A stretch of DNA of 64,000 bases from Bacillota bacterium (GCA_014360195.1 JACIXY010000007.1:1-64000); one strand, 5' to 3'. Positions 52,276 to 62,023 are shown, counted from the first letter of the stretch. Notes: generated by a model not told the origin, from the sequence alone. Numbers and translations are program-made.

Positions 52276-53916
52276 GTGTCTTCAGATGTGACTGTAGCGG
52301 GTTTTCCCCGAAAGAAAGTGAAGGTCGAGGTGGTCGTCGCCGACGTCACCGCCAGCATCGTGGCCAGCGGGCGCCTGGTCGTGCCGCCTCCGAAGCCGGA
52401 TATTGCGTCGATCCTCGATACCCAGGCGCGGGTCGCTATCACCCAGGTCACGGTCGTGCCGGGGGCGGTGGTCATCCAGGGAAACGTGGACGTGAACATT
52501 CTCTATGTGTCCACGGCGCCGTCGCAACCGGTACATGCCTTCGAGGGCACGCTGTCTTTGTTCGGGAGTGTGAGCGTGCCTGGAGTCTTCCCTGGCATGA
52601 TCCCGGAGGTGCTCGTAACAAGCGTTTTCGCAACGTCACGGCTCATCGACCCGAGGACTGTCGAGGTAAATGTGCTGGTGTCTCTCAGGGTCCGGGTGCT
52701 CAGGGAGGAGATAACCGAGGTCGTGGTCGAAGTGCCTCCCGCGATCGTTGTTCCCACGGTGAAGGTGCCCGTGGCGCCCGTCGTGAAGCGACGGGTGGTC
52801 ACCGTGGAGCGAGCTGTGCTGCAGGGAGAGGCTGAGACCATCGTCGTCGGGACGATATCGATACCGCCCGACAAGCCCGGCGCGTCCCGGATCATCAGAA
52901 CAGACGCGGCACCGTCTGTCACCACGACGAAGGTGCTGCACAACAAGGTCGTTGTGAACGGGGCGGTCTCGGTGCGCATTCTCTATGTGGCCATCAGCCC
53001 CGGCCAGCCTGTGTTCTCCGTGGACGGTGCCCTCAGCTTCAGCACAATCGTGAGCCTGCCGGGCGTGCAGCCGGGGATGTTCGCGTTCGCGTCGGTGCAG
53101 GTCGAGGCTGCGGAGGCGGAGATCGTAAACGCACGCACGCTGAGGGTGAGGGCGGTGCTCCGCGTATCGGTGGTCGTGACGGTTGACCGGGAACTGCCGC
53201 TCATCACGGCGGTGGAGCAGCTTCCGACTCCACTCCTGGCAGTGACGCGGGAGTTTCTCGTGGAGGAAATCGTGGGCCAGGTGGAGGACAACTCCACAAT
53301 CCCTGTACGGATCATCGTGCCTGCCGAGTTGCCGGCGGTCGGCAGGGTGATCCAGTCGTTTGCGCAGGCCCGCGTAACGAGGACCACGGTCCTCGACGGC
53401 GTGGTGCTGATCGAGGGGACCTTGCGGATCACCGTGCTCTACTCCGAGCTTCCGACCCAGAGGGTATTCGCGACCGTGGAGACGGTGCCGTTCTCGTTGA
53501 CACTGCGGGTGCCGGGCGTTATTCCTGCGTACTACGCTGTGTGCGACGTGGACGTCATCCGGGTGGTGGCCGTCCCGATCGAGCCCAGGTTCGTAAACGT
53601 GAAAGTCGTGCTTCGCGGCTGGACCATGGTGACGCGCGTCGACACCGTGTCGGCCGTGGTCGGCGTGAACGACACGACGGCGGGCGCAGGCGAGATCACC
53701 TCTCCACTGCCAGGACCGTCCGCGGGCCTGCCAGGGCCGCCGGTGGGCGGAGGCGGGCAGATGCCCACGTCGGGGCGCATCCACGTAGTGCAGGTGGGCG
53801 AGACGTTATACCAGATAGCCCAAGGCTATGGCACCACGGTCGCGGCGATCGTGCAGGCCAATGCAATTGCCGACCCCGACCGCATCGAGATCGGCGACAC
53901 GCTGGTTATCCCGTGA
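52276..53916 (+). CDS. SPOCS-LysM protein (second SipL-like protein)
   Basis: 546 aa. Three SPOCS domains (GAVVIQGNVDVNILYVS near residue 60; NKVVVNGAVSVRILYVA near 222; GVVLIEGTLRITVLYS near 374), a Gly/Pro linker (PGPSAGLPGPPVGGGG) and a C-terminal LysM (HVVQVGETLYQIAQGYGTTVAA, ADPDRIEIGDTLVIP). It has the same domain order as the protein at 48420 but low sequence similarity, so it is a distinct paralogue. GTG 52276 is chosen because GGAGG lies 7 bp upstream; the frame is open back to 51961 through repeat sequence. Likely forespore-surface assembly factor. Confidence 0.9.
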   Translation: MSSDVTVAGFPRKKVKVEVVVADVTASIVASGRLVVPPPKPDIASILDTQARVAITQVTVVPGAVVIQGNVDVNILYVSTAPSQPVHAFEGTLSLFGSVSVPGVFPGMIPEVLVTSVFATSRLIDPRTVEVNVLVSLRVRVLREEITEVVVEVPPAIVVPTVKVPVAPVVKRRVVTVERAVLQGEAETIVVGTISIPPDKPGASRIIRTDAAPSVTTTKVLHNKVVVNGAVSVRILYVAISPGQPVFSVDGALSFSTIVSLPGVQPGMFAFASVQVEAAEAEIVNARTLRVRAVLRVSVVVTVDRELPLITAVEQLPTPLLAVTREFLVEEIVGQVEDNSTIPVRIIVPAELPAVGRVIQSFAQARVTRTTVLDGVVLIEGTLRITVLYSELPTQRVFATVETVPFSLTLRVPGVIPAYYAVCDVDVIRVVAVPIEPRFVNVKVVLRGWTMVTRVDTVSAVVGVNDTTAGAGEITSPLPGPSAGLPGPPVGGGGQMPTSGRIHVVQVGETLYQIAQGYGTTVAAIVQANAIADPDRIEIGDTLVIP

Positions 53917-54045
53917 ACCAGGGCAAAACCGTAAGTCTCATGCAGACCCGGTGCTGCTAATACTGCTTCTGTCAGAAACGAAATGCCACCACGGGGGCGA
54001 TCCATGTGGGGCGCCCCCTAGTTCTTGCTCGCCCTTCTCGCGCCT

Positions 54046-54447
54046 TTACTTCGGCGGCTCTCGTGCGCCTGCACCCGCAGCATCCTTGTCTATCTCGTTC
54101 AGACGGCGAGCGACTTCCCTGTACACCTCGCCGGCATCCCTCGGGCCCACCGCGAGGATCTCCATGACTATCGCGTCGCCCCTCTCGACCGGCCGGTACA
54201 CTATTCTCATGCCGTGCCTCTTGAGCTTGATCTTTGCGACTCCCGCTAGGCCGCGCCCAAGGGGTTCGCCAAGACCCCGAGGCTTCAAGAGAGGCCCTCC
54301 CCTGGCGCGCCTGACTATCGCTGCGACAACGATGCTCTGTAGCCCGCGGTCAAGCGCTTCGATATCGGCCACTGCCTTGCGGGTGAGTATCACCTTGGTG
54401 CGGCAATCCTTGCCGAGGAGACGCTCCAGGTCTTGCTCGACGGTCAT
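54046..54447 (-). CDS. RelE/ParE-type toxin
   Basis: 133 aa. The N-terminal part CRTKVILTRKAVADIEALDRG and the central KIKLKRHGMRIVYRPVERGDAIVMEILAVGPRD follow the RelE/ParE fold (a Lys/Arg-rich beta sheet, then ILAVGxRD). Such toxins cleave mRNA on the ribosome or poison gyrase; which one cannot be told. It overlaps its antitoxin gene by 4 bp (ATGA). The C-terminus (DKDAAGAGAREPPK) is variable. Part of a two-gene toxin-antitoxin operon. Confidence 0.8.
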   Translation of the reverse strand: MTVEQDLERLLGKDCRTKVILTRKAVADIEALDRGLQSIVVAAIVRRARGGPLLKPRGLGEPLGRGLAGVAKIKLKRHGMRIVYRPVERGDAIVMEILAVGPRDAGEVYREVARRLNEIDKDAAGAGAREPPK

Positions 54448-54818
54448 TCCTCCGTCTCCTCGCTCTCGGCCAAACGAGCAACCTCGCTCAGGTCGATCCC
54501 AAGCTTCGATACCAAATCCGCCAGAGGTACGTCGGCGGGCTCGCCGAGCCTAGCCTTCACTTCGCTCGCGAGGAGATCGTCAACGGCTTCATCCACAAGT
54601 TCCTTTACGGTGAGAAGTTCCTTCAGGAACCTCACATCCACCAGCGCGGCCTGCGCGCCTGGCCTCTTCGCGTTTTGAACTACGTATATTTCCGAGCTCT
54701 CCCTGCATGAGTACGCGTCGAGGATTTCAGCGAGTCGGCCCTTCCGTGTGAGGTCGGTCACCTGCAAAACGTTGTGTGTAACGAAATCCAGCACCGACGC
54801 GGGGATCTTCTTGGGCAT
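54444..54818 (-). CDS. Antitoxin of the RelE/ParE-type pair (Phd/YefM-like)
   Basis: 124 aa. N-terminal part MPKKIPASVLDFVTHN, QVTDLTRKGRLAEILDAYS and SSEIYVVQNAKRPGAQAALV resemble Phd/YefM antitoxins (the DNA-binding half), followed by a Glu/Asp/Leu-rich C-terminal region that would wrap the toxin. I chose ATG 54818 because TTGGAGGTGA precedes it; the frame is open upstream to 54908. Probably autoregulates from the promoter at 54861-54889. Confidence 0.75.
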   Translation of the reverse strand: MPKKIPASVLDFVTHNVLQVTDLTRKGRLAEILDAYSCRESSEIYVVQNAKRPGAQAALVDVRFLKELLTVKELVDEAVDDLLASEVKARLGEPADVPLADLVSKLGIDLSEVARLAESEETEE

Positions 54819-54860
54819 CGGGGTCACCTCCAACCGTTCCATGCGGCGGTCTACGATGAG

Positions 54861-54889
54861 AGTATCCCATGGATAGACACTGTTGTCAA
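54861..54889 (-). promoter_or_regulatory. Promoter of the RelE/ParE-type toxin-antitoxin operon
   Basis: On the minus strand, TTGACA (54889-54884), 17-nt spacer, GATACT (54866-54861). An ATCAC ... GTGAT inverted repeat near 54899-54918 just upstream may be an operator. Confidence 0.7.
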
Positions 54890-55023
54890 CACATAAAAGA
54901 TCACACATAAGCGTGATATCGACGCGTCGCAGGAACCAGCAGGGCGGCGGCAGGACAGCCCGGCCGGGTTGTCGAACTAACAGTAGGCCGCTTTCGGCGC
55001 AGTAGCTGTGGTAGGATCATATC

Positions 55024-55557
55024 GTGTGGAAGAAGGGGAAAGAATTGGAGGGGAAGTATGCGAAATACGCCGAGTTGGCGAAGAGCCTCGGGGCTGTCGA
55101 CGCCCTTGTGATCGATGCGCGGGACATCGTGTTCGATCCCAGGACCTACCTCAAGTGCATGTACGGCTGTTCCACTTGGGGGAAGTGCTGGGTGTGTCCG
55201 TCGGCCCCTGGGGCGCTGAAGCCGTGGGAGGCCGAACAGGTGCTGTCGCGCTACAGGTACGCTGTGCTCATCCACACGCACGACAAGGACTCCTCCCAGA
55301 GGATCTCGTTTGCCGTGGAGAGCCGGGCGTACGTGGACGGGTACTACTTCGCGTTCAGCATGAGCGATTGCGGACTGTGCGCGGAGTGCAGCCTGCCGGA
55401 GGGCAAGCCCTGCCGCTTCCCGGGCAAGGCGAGGCCTGCGATGCAGGCTATGGGGATCGATGTGTACGCCACCGCCCGAAAGCAGGGGCTTCCGATAGAG
55501 ACGCTTGCCGACGAAAGCCAGGACCAGAACTGGTATTCGCTTGTAATGATCGAATAG
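55024..55557 (+). CDS. DUF2284 cysteine-rich metal-binding protein
   Basis: 177 aa. DUF2284/COG5423 type: LKCMYGCSTWGKCWVCPSAPG near residue 43 (CxxGCxxxxxxCxCP-like) and SDCGLCAECSLPEGKPCRFP near 118, eight or more conserved cysteines that would bind metal or Fe-S clusters. Function unknown; often found with electron-transfer or corrinoid genes. Start GTG 55024 after AGGATCAT. Followed 50 bp later by the helicase gene. Confidence 0.85.
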   Translation: MWKKGKELEGKYAKYAELAKSLGAVDALVIDARDIVFDPRTYLKCMYGCSTWGKCWVCPSAPGALKPWEAEQVLSRYRYAVLIHTHDKDSSQRISFAVESRAYVDGYYFAFSMSDCGLCAECSLPEGKPCRFPGKARPAMQAMGIDVYATARKQGLPIETLADESQDQNWYSLVMIE

Positions 55558-55609
55558 CCGTCAGTAAAGCACGACCGCGCGAGACCGAGACCCGAAGGAA
55601 AAACTGGGA

Positions 55610-58600
55610 GTGGAGGAGGCGACGACAGGCCGGCAGCGGGAGGCGGCAAGGCGCCCTGCACCGCGTAGGGCGCCCGCCGTGCCGGGAGGTCGCGCCACGA
55701 AGGACATGGATGCGGCAAGATTCATAGAGCGGCTCAAGCTTGCACCAGAGTACCGGGGCCAGATTGTCCACGTCGAGAACATTCCTGCGCGGCAGGCGCG
55801 CTACGGCGATGTCGTGCCGCCGCTTCACCCGCGCGTGGCCGCGATCCTGGCGAAGGTGGGCATCCAGCGACTCTACACCCATCAGGCTCAGGCGATACAG
55901 GCAATCCGGGAGGGGCGCGATGTCGCCATCGTGACGTCCACCGCGAGCGGCAAGACCCTCTGCTACAACGCGCCCGTCCTCGAGAGGCTCGCCGTCGACC
56001 CGGGGGCGAAGGCGCTTTACCTGTTTCCCACGAAGGCGCTTGCTCAAGACCAGCTTCGGGGCCTTCTCCGCTACCGGGAGATCGATCCTGCCATGCCGAT
56101 CGTGGCAGGGACCTACGACGGCGACACGCCGCCCAACGCCAGGCGTAAGCTACGCGACGAGGGGAACATCATCCTCACAAACCCTGACATGCTCCACCAG
56201 GGCATTCTGCCGAGGCACCCGTCGTGGGGGCCGTTCTTCGCGAACCTGGCGTTCGTGGTCATCGACGAAATGCACACCTACAGGGGCGTGTTCGGCTCGA
56301 ACGTCGCGTGTGTCATCCGGCGCCTCGAACGCATCTGTGAGCACTACGGCTCAAGCCCGCAGTTCATCTGCTGCTCCGCGACCATCGCAAACCCGAAGGA
56401 GCTTGCCGAGAAGCTCATAGGTCGCCCCGTTACGCTCGTCGACGACGACGGCGCGCCGCGAGGGCCGAAAAAGTTCGTGTTCTGGAACCCTCCGTTCGTG
56501 GACGCGGCGCGGGTGGAACGAGGAAGCTCGAGCGTCGAGGCAGAGCGGCTCCTGGTCGAGCTTGTCCGGGACAGGGTCCAGACCATCACTTTCGTGAAGG
56601 CGCGCGTGGTGGCGGAACTAATCTACCGATTCGCCCAGGAGCGTCTCCAGCAAATAAGCCCGTCGCTGGCACGCGCCATCAAGCCGTATCGCGGGGGCTA
56701 CCTTCCGGAGGAGAGACGGGAGATAGAGCGGCGCCTGTTCTCCGGTGAACTGCTCGGGGTCACGTCCACCAACGCCCTTGAACTCGGCATCGACATCGGC
56801 AGCCTCGACGCGGCCATCCTCACAGGCTACCCGGGCACTATCGCCAGCACCTGGCAGCAGGCCGGGCGGGCGGGGCGGGGGCAAGAAGAGGCCCTCGTGG
56901 TTCTGGTCGGCCAGTCCACCCCGATAGACCAGTATCTCATGAGCCATCCCGAGTACTTCTTCGGGCGGGCGACGGAGGGCGCGGTCATCGACCCTCACAA
57001 TCCGTATATCCTGGCAAGACACCTGCGCTGCGCCGCGTTCGAGCTGCCGCTAGGGGCGAAGGACATCGCGCGGTTCGGCGAGTACATGCCCGCTATCCTC
57101 GAGATCCTCGAGGAGCAGCGGGAAGTCGTGCGTCGCGGGAACAGGTGGTACTGGTCGCACCCGTCCTACCCATCAGAGGCGGTCAAGCTGCGCAATGCGT
57201 CCGACAACACCTACACGATCGTGGACACGACACAAGACCCGGCGCAGACGGCGGCAGGGCGCGACCGCCGGCCGCCTTCCGTGAAAGACACGGCGGCGAA
57301 CCGCGTCATCGGCACCATGGACGAGCTCTCCGCTTTCGAGCAGATCCACCCCGAGGCGATCTACCTGCACGACGGCGAGACGTATTTCGTGTCGCAGCTC
57401 GATGTGGACAAGAAAGTCGCGTACGTCGAGAAGGCCGACGTCGACTACTTCACGCAGTCTATCTCTGAATCCACGGTGAACATCGAGAACGAGCAGGAGA
57501 GCACGAAGTTCCACAAGGCCACGGCGTCGTTCGGGGACGTTACCGTGACCTCGCTGGTGTACATGTTCAAGAAGATCAAGTTCCACGGTCGCGAGAGCAT
57601 CGGTTTCGGGAAGGTGAGCCTTCCGCCTCAGGTCATGGGGACAGTCGCCTTCTGGCTGGTACCGCCCATCTCCACGCTCAACCTGGTGCGCAGGTGGGGG
57701 AGGGACCCATCCGAGGGGCTCTACGGGATCGGCAACGTCATCACGGAGGTGGTGCCGCTCTATGCCATGTGCGACCCCAGGGACGTGGGGGCGGTGGTGG
57801 ACTCGCTCAACACCGGCTCACCGACGCTGTTTGTGTACGATCGCTATCCCGGCGGGGTGGGGTTCGCCGAGCGCGCTTACAGGTCGCTTGAGGACGTGCT
57901 CCGGGCGTGCCTGGAGCTTGTAAAAGGGTGCAGGTGTGAGGACGGCTGCCCGTCCTGCGTCGGCGCGCCGGTTCCGCCCTTCGCGCAGAACGACCCCGAT
58001 CTCTCGCCGCGGGGCCGGATCCCGGACAAGGAGGCTGCGCTCATCATCCTCCACGACCTGCTGGAGATGGAGCCGTACACGCCCAAGCCCGTAGAGAGGT
58101 CCACGCTCAGGACGGCGCCGGGGGAGGGCGCCGGGTGGCATGGGGCTCCCGGGCCTTTCGCGGCGTCGGCAGGAGCGTTTGCGGCGGATGGGGACGGAAC
58201 CGAGACAGGGAGCGGGGGCGGCGGCCGAGGCCCAGGGGGAGGTTCAGGCCCAGGCCCAGGCCCAGGCCTAGGGCCAGGCCTAGGCCTAGGCCTAGGCCCA
58301 GGACCAGGGCCAGAGCCAGCCGCGGGTCCGGATTCAGGCCGAGGCTCAGGTTTCGCCTCAGGGCTTGGTTCGGGCATGGTTCAGGGTAGGGGCCTGGGGC
58401 GATCCATCCGTGGCCCATGGCAGCGCCCGGGCGGCGGGCCGGGCCGCCCAGGCGCCAGCGATGATGTCGGTGAGCCGATTCCCCTTCCCGTGCGCCGCCT
58501 GCCTGAGAGCGTGGAGGCCCGGCTGCGGCGCGAGCTTGCGCGGTTCGGCCGTGCTGTCACGAGCGGGAGCGGGCGCTATGGCAACGGGATCGGAAGGGGA

Positions 58601-58612
58601 CCGAGGTGGTGA
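55610..58612 (+). CDS. DEAD/DEAH-box helicase with DUF1998 (MrfA/YprA family)
   Basis: 1000 aa superfamily 2 helicase. Walker A TSTASGKTL, motif II DEMH in VVIDEMHTYRG, motif III CSATIANP, then the helicase C-terminal half with ALELGIDIGSLDAAI and QQAGRAGRG (motif VI). C-terminal DUF1998 zinc cysteines: CRCEDGCPSC. MrfA is a 3'-5' DNA helicase in a mitomycin repair pathway of Bacillus. The last 150 residues are a (Gly-Pro)n tail from GGCCCA/GGCCTA repeats (nt 58230-58330) plus variable sequence. The start is uncertain: GTG 55610 or ATG 55706, the latter with AAGGA close by. Confidence 0.9.
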   Translation: MEEATTGRQREAARRPAPRRAPAVPGGRATKDMDAARFIERLKLAPEYRGQIVHVENIPARQARYGDVVPPLHPRVAAILAKVGIQRLYTHQAQAIQAIREGRDVAIVTSTASGKTLCYNAPVLERLAVDPGAKALYLFPTKALAQDQLRGLLRYREIDPAMPIVAGTYDGDTPPNARRKLRDEGNIILTNPDMLHQGILPRHPSWGPFFANLAFVVIDEMHTYRGVFGSNVACVIRRLERICEHYGSSPQFICCSATIANPKELAEKLIGRPVTLVDDDGAPRGPKKFVFWNPPFVDAARVERGSSSVEAERLLVELVRDRVQTITFVKARVVAELIYRFAQERLQQISPSLARAIKPYRGGYLPEERREIERRLFSGELLGVTSTNALELGIDIGSLDAAILTGYPGTIASTWQQAGRAGRGQEEALVVLVGQSTPIDQYLMSHPEYFFGRATEGAVIDPHNPYILARHLRCAAFELPLGAKDIARFGEYMPAILEILEEQREVVRRGNRWYWSHPSYPSEAVKLRNASDNTYTIVDTTQDPAQTAAGRDRRPPSVKDTAANRVIGTMDELSAFEQIHPEAIYLHDGETYFVSQLDVDKKVAYVEKADVDYFTQSISESTVNIENEQESTKFHKATASFGDVTVTSLVYMFKKIKFHGRESIGFGKVSLPPQVMGTVAFWLVPPISTLNLVRRWGRDPSEGLYGIGNVITEVVPLYAMCDPRDVGAVVDSLNTGSPTLFVYDRYPGGVGFAERAYRSLEDVLRACLELVKGCRCEDGCPSCVGAPVPPFAQNDPDLSPRGRIPDKEAALIILHDLLEMEPYTPKPVERSTLRTAPGEGAGWHGAPGPFAASAGAFAADGDGTETGSGGGGRGPGGGSGPGPGPGLGPGLGLGLGPGPGPEPAAGPDSGRGSGFASGLGSGMVQGRGLGRSIRGPWQRPGGGPGRPGASDDVGEPIPLPVRRLPESVEARLRRELARFGRAVTSGSGRYGNGIGRGPRW

Positions 58613-58729
58613 ACGCAGATGGCGGTCCTGCCGGAGAAGGACGTCAGGTGTTTGTCGACGCCGTTCCGGAAAACAGTGGACCCCTTCTGGCCATACTGAC
58701 GGCGCACGGCGTCAGGCTTGCTGTCCGGG

Positions 58730-59941
58730 CTATTGTCCGACGCGAGCGCCGAAACACGCATGGAGCCGTCGGATGCCCTCGTCGATCTGGTCCACCCTGG
58801 GCTGGCTGAAACAAAGGCGGGCCTGGTTCGCGCCGGAGCGGTCGGCGTAGAACGAGGGGCCTGCAACGTACGCGACGCTGTATTCTTTGACGGCGCGCGG
58901 CAGGAGCGCCACGGTGTCGATGCCTTCAGGGAACGTCACCCATGTGTAGAAGCCGCCTTGGGGAACCGTATAGCTTACGCTGTCGCCAAAGTGCGCGCGG
59001 AGGGCCTTCAGCGTCTCGTCCCTCTTCTTCCGGAGGCTCGCGATGGTGACCTCTATCTGCTTCTCGATGAGGCCCCGTTTGCCGTACTCGAGCGCCATGA
59101 TCTGGCCCAGGGAATTGGAACACTGGTCTGTGCCCTGCTTGAAAAGAATGGCCTTTTCAATCACGGGCCTCGGCCCGATCATCCAGCCCAGGCGGAGGCC
59201 GGGCGAGAAGATCTTGGAGAATGTCCCAAGGTGGATGACGACGTCGTCCTCGTCGAGGGCCCTGAGAGCAGGTAAGTCCGCCCCATCATAGCGGAGCTCG
59301 GCGTAGGCATGGTCTTCCACCACGGGGACGCCGAACCTGGACGCAACCCGGAGAAGGGCCCGCCGCCTTTCGAGACTCAGGGTGCACCCCGACGGGTTCT
59401 GGAACGACGGAATTGTGTAGATGAATTTCGGCATGCGCCCGCCTGCCCGCTTGCCGGCGCGTATGTCCGCCAGCAGGGATTCGAGAGCGTCTATCCTCAT
59501 GCCGTCGGCGTCTATTGGGACGCTCACGATGTCCACTTCGTAGCTTGCGAACGTCTGGAGGGCCCCGATGTATGTGGGCGCCTCAGTGAGCACCACGTCG
59601 CCGGGCTCGAGGAAGATCTTACACACGAGGTCCAGGCCCTGGAGCGATCCGCTGGTTATGAGAACGTCTGCTGCGCTGCACCTCATGCCCTGACCGGTGA
59701 GCCTCGCCGCCATGAACTCGCGGAGCGCGGTGAAACCGGGCGTCGGACCATACTGCAGAGCAACCCCCCGGTTCGTGCGCATGACCCTGTCGCTTATCTC
59801 GGTGATCTCCGGCAGGAACCACTCTGGGTCGGGGAACCCGCCTGCAAACGATATGACCCCTGGCTCCTCCGCCAGCGCGAAGAGGGCCGCAAGCTCGGAG
59901 CGCTGGAGTTTCTGTGCCCGTGCGGCGAACGTGCCTTGCAT
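58730..59941 (-). CDS. Aminotransferase of the 2-aminoadipate/MocR-like group
   Basis: 403 aa fold-type I PLP aminotransferase. Landmarks: ISFAGGFPDPEWFLP, QYGPTPGFTALREFMA, ITSGSLQGLDLVCKIF, EAPTYIGALQTF, IPSFQNPSGCTLSLERR, VEDHAYAELRYDG, HLGTFSKIFSPGLRLGW (PLP-lysine) and ARLCFSQP. This is the group including 2-aminoadipate aminotransferase (LysN) and kynurenine aminotransferases. Its substrate could be lysine-related, aromatic or branched-chain. ATG 59941. Monocistronic on the minus strand. Confidence 0.88.
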   Translation of the reverse strand: MQGTFAARAQKLQRSELAALFALAEEPGVISFAGGFPDPEWFLPEITEISDRVMRTNRGVALQYGPTPGFTALREFMAARLTGQGMRCSAADVLITSGSLQGLDLVCKIFLEPGDVVLTEAPTYIGALQTFASYEVDIVSVPIDADGMRIDALESLLADIRAGKRAGGRMPKFIYTIPSFQNPSGCTLSLERRRALLRVASRFGVPVVEDHAYAELRYDGADLPALRALDEDDVVIHLGTFSKIFSPGLRLGWMIGPRPVIEKAILFKQGTDQCSNSLGQIMALEYGKRGLIEKQIEVTIASLRKKRDETLKALRAHFGDSVSYTVPQGGFYTWVTFPEGIDTVALLPRAVKEYSVAYVAGPSFYADRSGANQARLCFSQPRVDQIDEGIRRLHACFGARVGQ

Positions 59942-60146
59942 CTCAGGACCACCTCGAGTTTTCGTTCAATCTGCTTGCCGGCTGAAACGCTCAAGACCCG
60001 GGGCTGTCCCCGAGGCAGCTGTTCTTCTGTGCAGGTACGCGTTATTATCTTCGCCTTGCCTTCCCGGTTTCCTGCCACGTTCTCCATGGAGGCCCCCTGC
60101 CCCACCATCGCAGGGCCAAAAGTTTACGCGTCGGCTATCTTCGGCG

Positions 60147-60344
60147 CAGTGACAGTGCGGAAATACTCCAGACTTGCGGAAGGGCTTGCCGGAGATTGCA
60201 CGGGGGGAGTCAAAATCGGGCCGCTCTCCCGACAGGCCGGATTTCACCGAAGCGCGCCCCGCTTGCGGCGGCCTCCCCGCATGGAACACCGGCAACCCAC
60301 CAGATGTTGGCGAACTAGTGTGGAACTAACGAACCCTCACTTGG
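60147..60344 (-). repeat. Palindromic element copy I
   Basis: Left arm GTGACAGTGCGGAAATACTCC, core CTTGCCGGAGATTGCACG ... GAACACCGGCAACCC, inner GTCAAAATCGGGCC, right end AACGAACCCTCACTTGG (to 60344). Right arm matches copy H. The gap around it (59942-60690) holds nothing else that I recognise. Confidence 0.85.
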
Positions 60345-60690
60345 TCTCTCTTCCTTTCAGAGGCACTTTCAAACACGCGCCCCTGCTGTCAGGGACCAAG
60401 ACACTGCTCGGGCCGGCTGTTGCCCGCATGACCGCTCCGAACTGGGCTGCGCCGGGTTGGGTATGGAGCGGCCTGCCGGGGCCTGCCTTTGGCGTTTTCA
60501 ACCTGAGGAACGTACTCTCTTGAGCTGCCCCAGCCTCGACACGGGTTCGCAGATTTCCACTCGTTTAGTCGAGAGTGGCCGTGCGTGTAGGAGCCGGCGA
60601 GCCTTTTGACAGGAGGCACCCTGGACACTACGGTCTGCATCAAAACCGGCATTCCGGACGGCCAGGAGGACTGCCTCCCAGCCCGAGCCA

Positions 60691-61575
60691 TTACTGCCGT
60701 CGGGCGAGGCCGAGCATCCGTACAAACACGAAGGGCGCGCCGAAGCTGGCCCAGGCGGCCATTGCTGCGTAGCGCACGAGTGCAAGCATCGCCGCCTCCG
60801 GCGCGAAGAGAGCCTTCAGTCCGACGCGGAGCGCAAAGACCCCTCCGAGGCCGATGACGATCTTTAGGACCTGGGTAGCAAAGGGCGCGCGTTCCTCTGA
60901 GCGAACGAATCTGTCTTCTAGTACGTATCCCACGCCGACTCCCACGAGGAAGCCCACCATCTTGAATGCCTCAGCCGACCTGTATAGCAAGAGCAAAGCG
61001 AACGGAGCGGCCGCAACGATGAAGACGAGCCGGCCCGTGGAGATGGAAGCGGCGGCGCGCAGTTCCGGGCGGCCAGTGACCCAGATGTACGCCGCGAGGA
61101 TGATCCCGCCGAAACAGAAGCCGCCGACTACGTCGCCGGGGAAGTGAACCCCGAGGTAGATCCTGGAGAGGCCTATGAGGAAAACCAGCACAATCGCGGC
61201 GATAGTGAACCAGCGCTTTCGGATGGCGTGGGCAAGGTAGCCCCAAAAGACCGTCGACGCCTGCGCGTGACCGCTGGGGAACCCGTATCCTCCACCTGTC
61301 TCAGGCATTATCACCCGCACGTCTTCGGGGGAGGGGCGCGGCATCCGAAAGAGGTCCTTGAGCCCGGAGTTGGCGAACGAAGATAGGATGAGGAGCACGC
61401 CGATTCTCACCGCCAGCCGCTTTGAGACCGTCCAGAAGAGGACCGCCACGATCGCGATGAAGAACCCTTCAGCGCCCAGCATCGTGATGGCGCCGAAGAC
61501 GACGTCGAGCACCGGATTCGCTATGGACTGCACCGCCCGTATGATGTCCACCTGGGTCACACCGGCCACCTCCAT
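60691..61575 (-). CDS. PAP2-family membrane phosphatase
   Basis: 294 aa polytopic protein with six or more transmembrane helices. The PAP2 active-site blocks are complete: KDLFRMPRP (KxxxxxxRP), GFPSGHAQ (PSGH) and SRIYLGVHFPGD (SRxxxxxHxxxD). It dephosphorylates lipid phosphates such as undecaprenyl pyrophosphate or phosphatidic acid. The C-terminal half has extra helices (VGFLVGVGVGYVLEDRF) as in DUF212-free longer PAP2 proteins. Start ATG 61575. Just upstream lies a 16-bp tandem repeat. Confidence 0.88.
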   Translation of the reverse strand: MEVAGVTQVDIIRAVQSIANPVLDVVFGAITMLGAEGFFIAIVAVLFWTVSKRLAVRIGVLLILSSFANSGLKDLFRMPRPSPEDVRVIMPETGGGYGFPSGHAQASTVFWGYLAHAIRKRWFTIAAIVLVFLIGLSRIYLGVHFPGDVVGGFCFGGIILAAYIWVTGRPELRAAASISTGRLVFIVAAAPFALLLLYRSAEAFKMVGFLVGVGVGYVLEDRFVRSEERAPFATQVLKIVIGLGGVFALRVGLKALFAPEAAMLALVRYAAMAAWASFGAPFVFVRMLGLARRQ

Positions 61576-61577
61576 CC

Positions 61578-61668
61578 ACCCACGATTTCAACTACCCACG
61601 ACTTCAACTGCCCACGACTCCGATCACCCAGGACTTCAGCCCCCAGGGACTTCAACCCCCAACGACCA
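61578..61668. repeat. 16-bp tandem repeat CCCACGACTTCAACT
   Basis: Five to six imperfect 16-bp units (CCCACGATTTCAACTA, CCCACGACTTCAACTG, CCCACGACTCCGATCA, CCCAGGACTTCAGCCC and so on) between the PAP2 start and element copy G. Confidence 0.75.
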
Positions 61669-61673
61669 TGCGT

Positions 61674-61883
61674 CTAAGTAGATCGCCACAAGTAATCGCC
61701 GGTTTTAGAGAGCACACGTGCCGTGCAGGGTTGCCGGTGTTGCACTCGGGGACGGCGCCCCAAGCGGGGCGCCTTGACAAAATCCGGCCCGTCCGGCCAG
61801 TGGCCGGATTTTGACACCCCTCGTGCAATCACCGGCAACCCAAGACCTCGGAAAACGGAGAAAACTAATGATCTCATGCTTAG
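61674..61883 (+). repeat. Palindromic element copy G (210 bp, long form)
   Basis: Left end CTAAGTAGATC (61674), core GGTTGCCGGTGTTGCACTCG ... CGTGCAATCACCGGCAACC, inner hairpins as in copy F, right end CTCATGCTTAG (to 61883). Copies F and G are the closest pair of long forms. Confidence 0.92.
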
Positions 61884-62023
61884 GATGAAGTTCGCCAGGA
61901 ATAGGAAGGTTCCTGCGTGCAGTGCACCAGGTACCTGATCCCCTGTTCCCGCACAGGGGCCCTTACGGGAAACCCTGGCGGAATCCGGTCCGCAGGCCAC
62001 CGCAGAAAATGTGTGCAGCCTCA

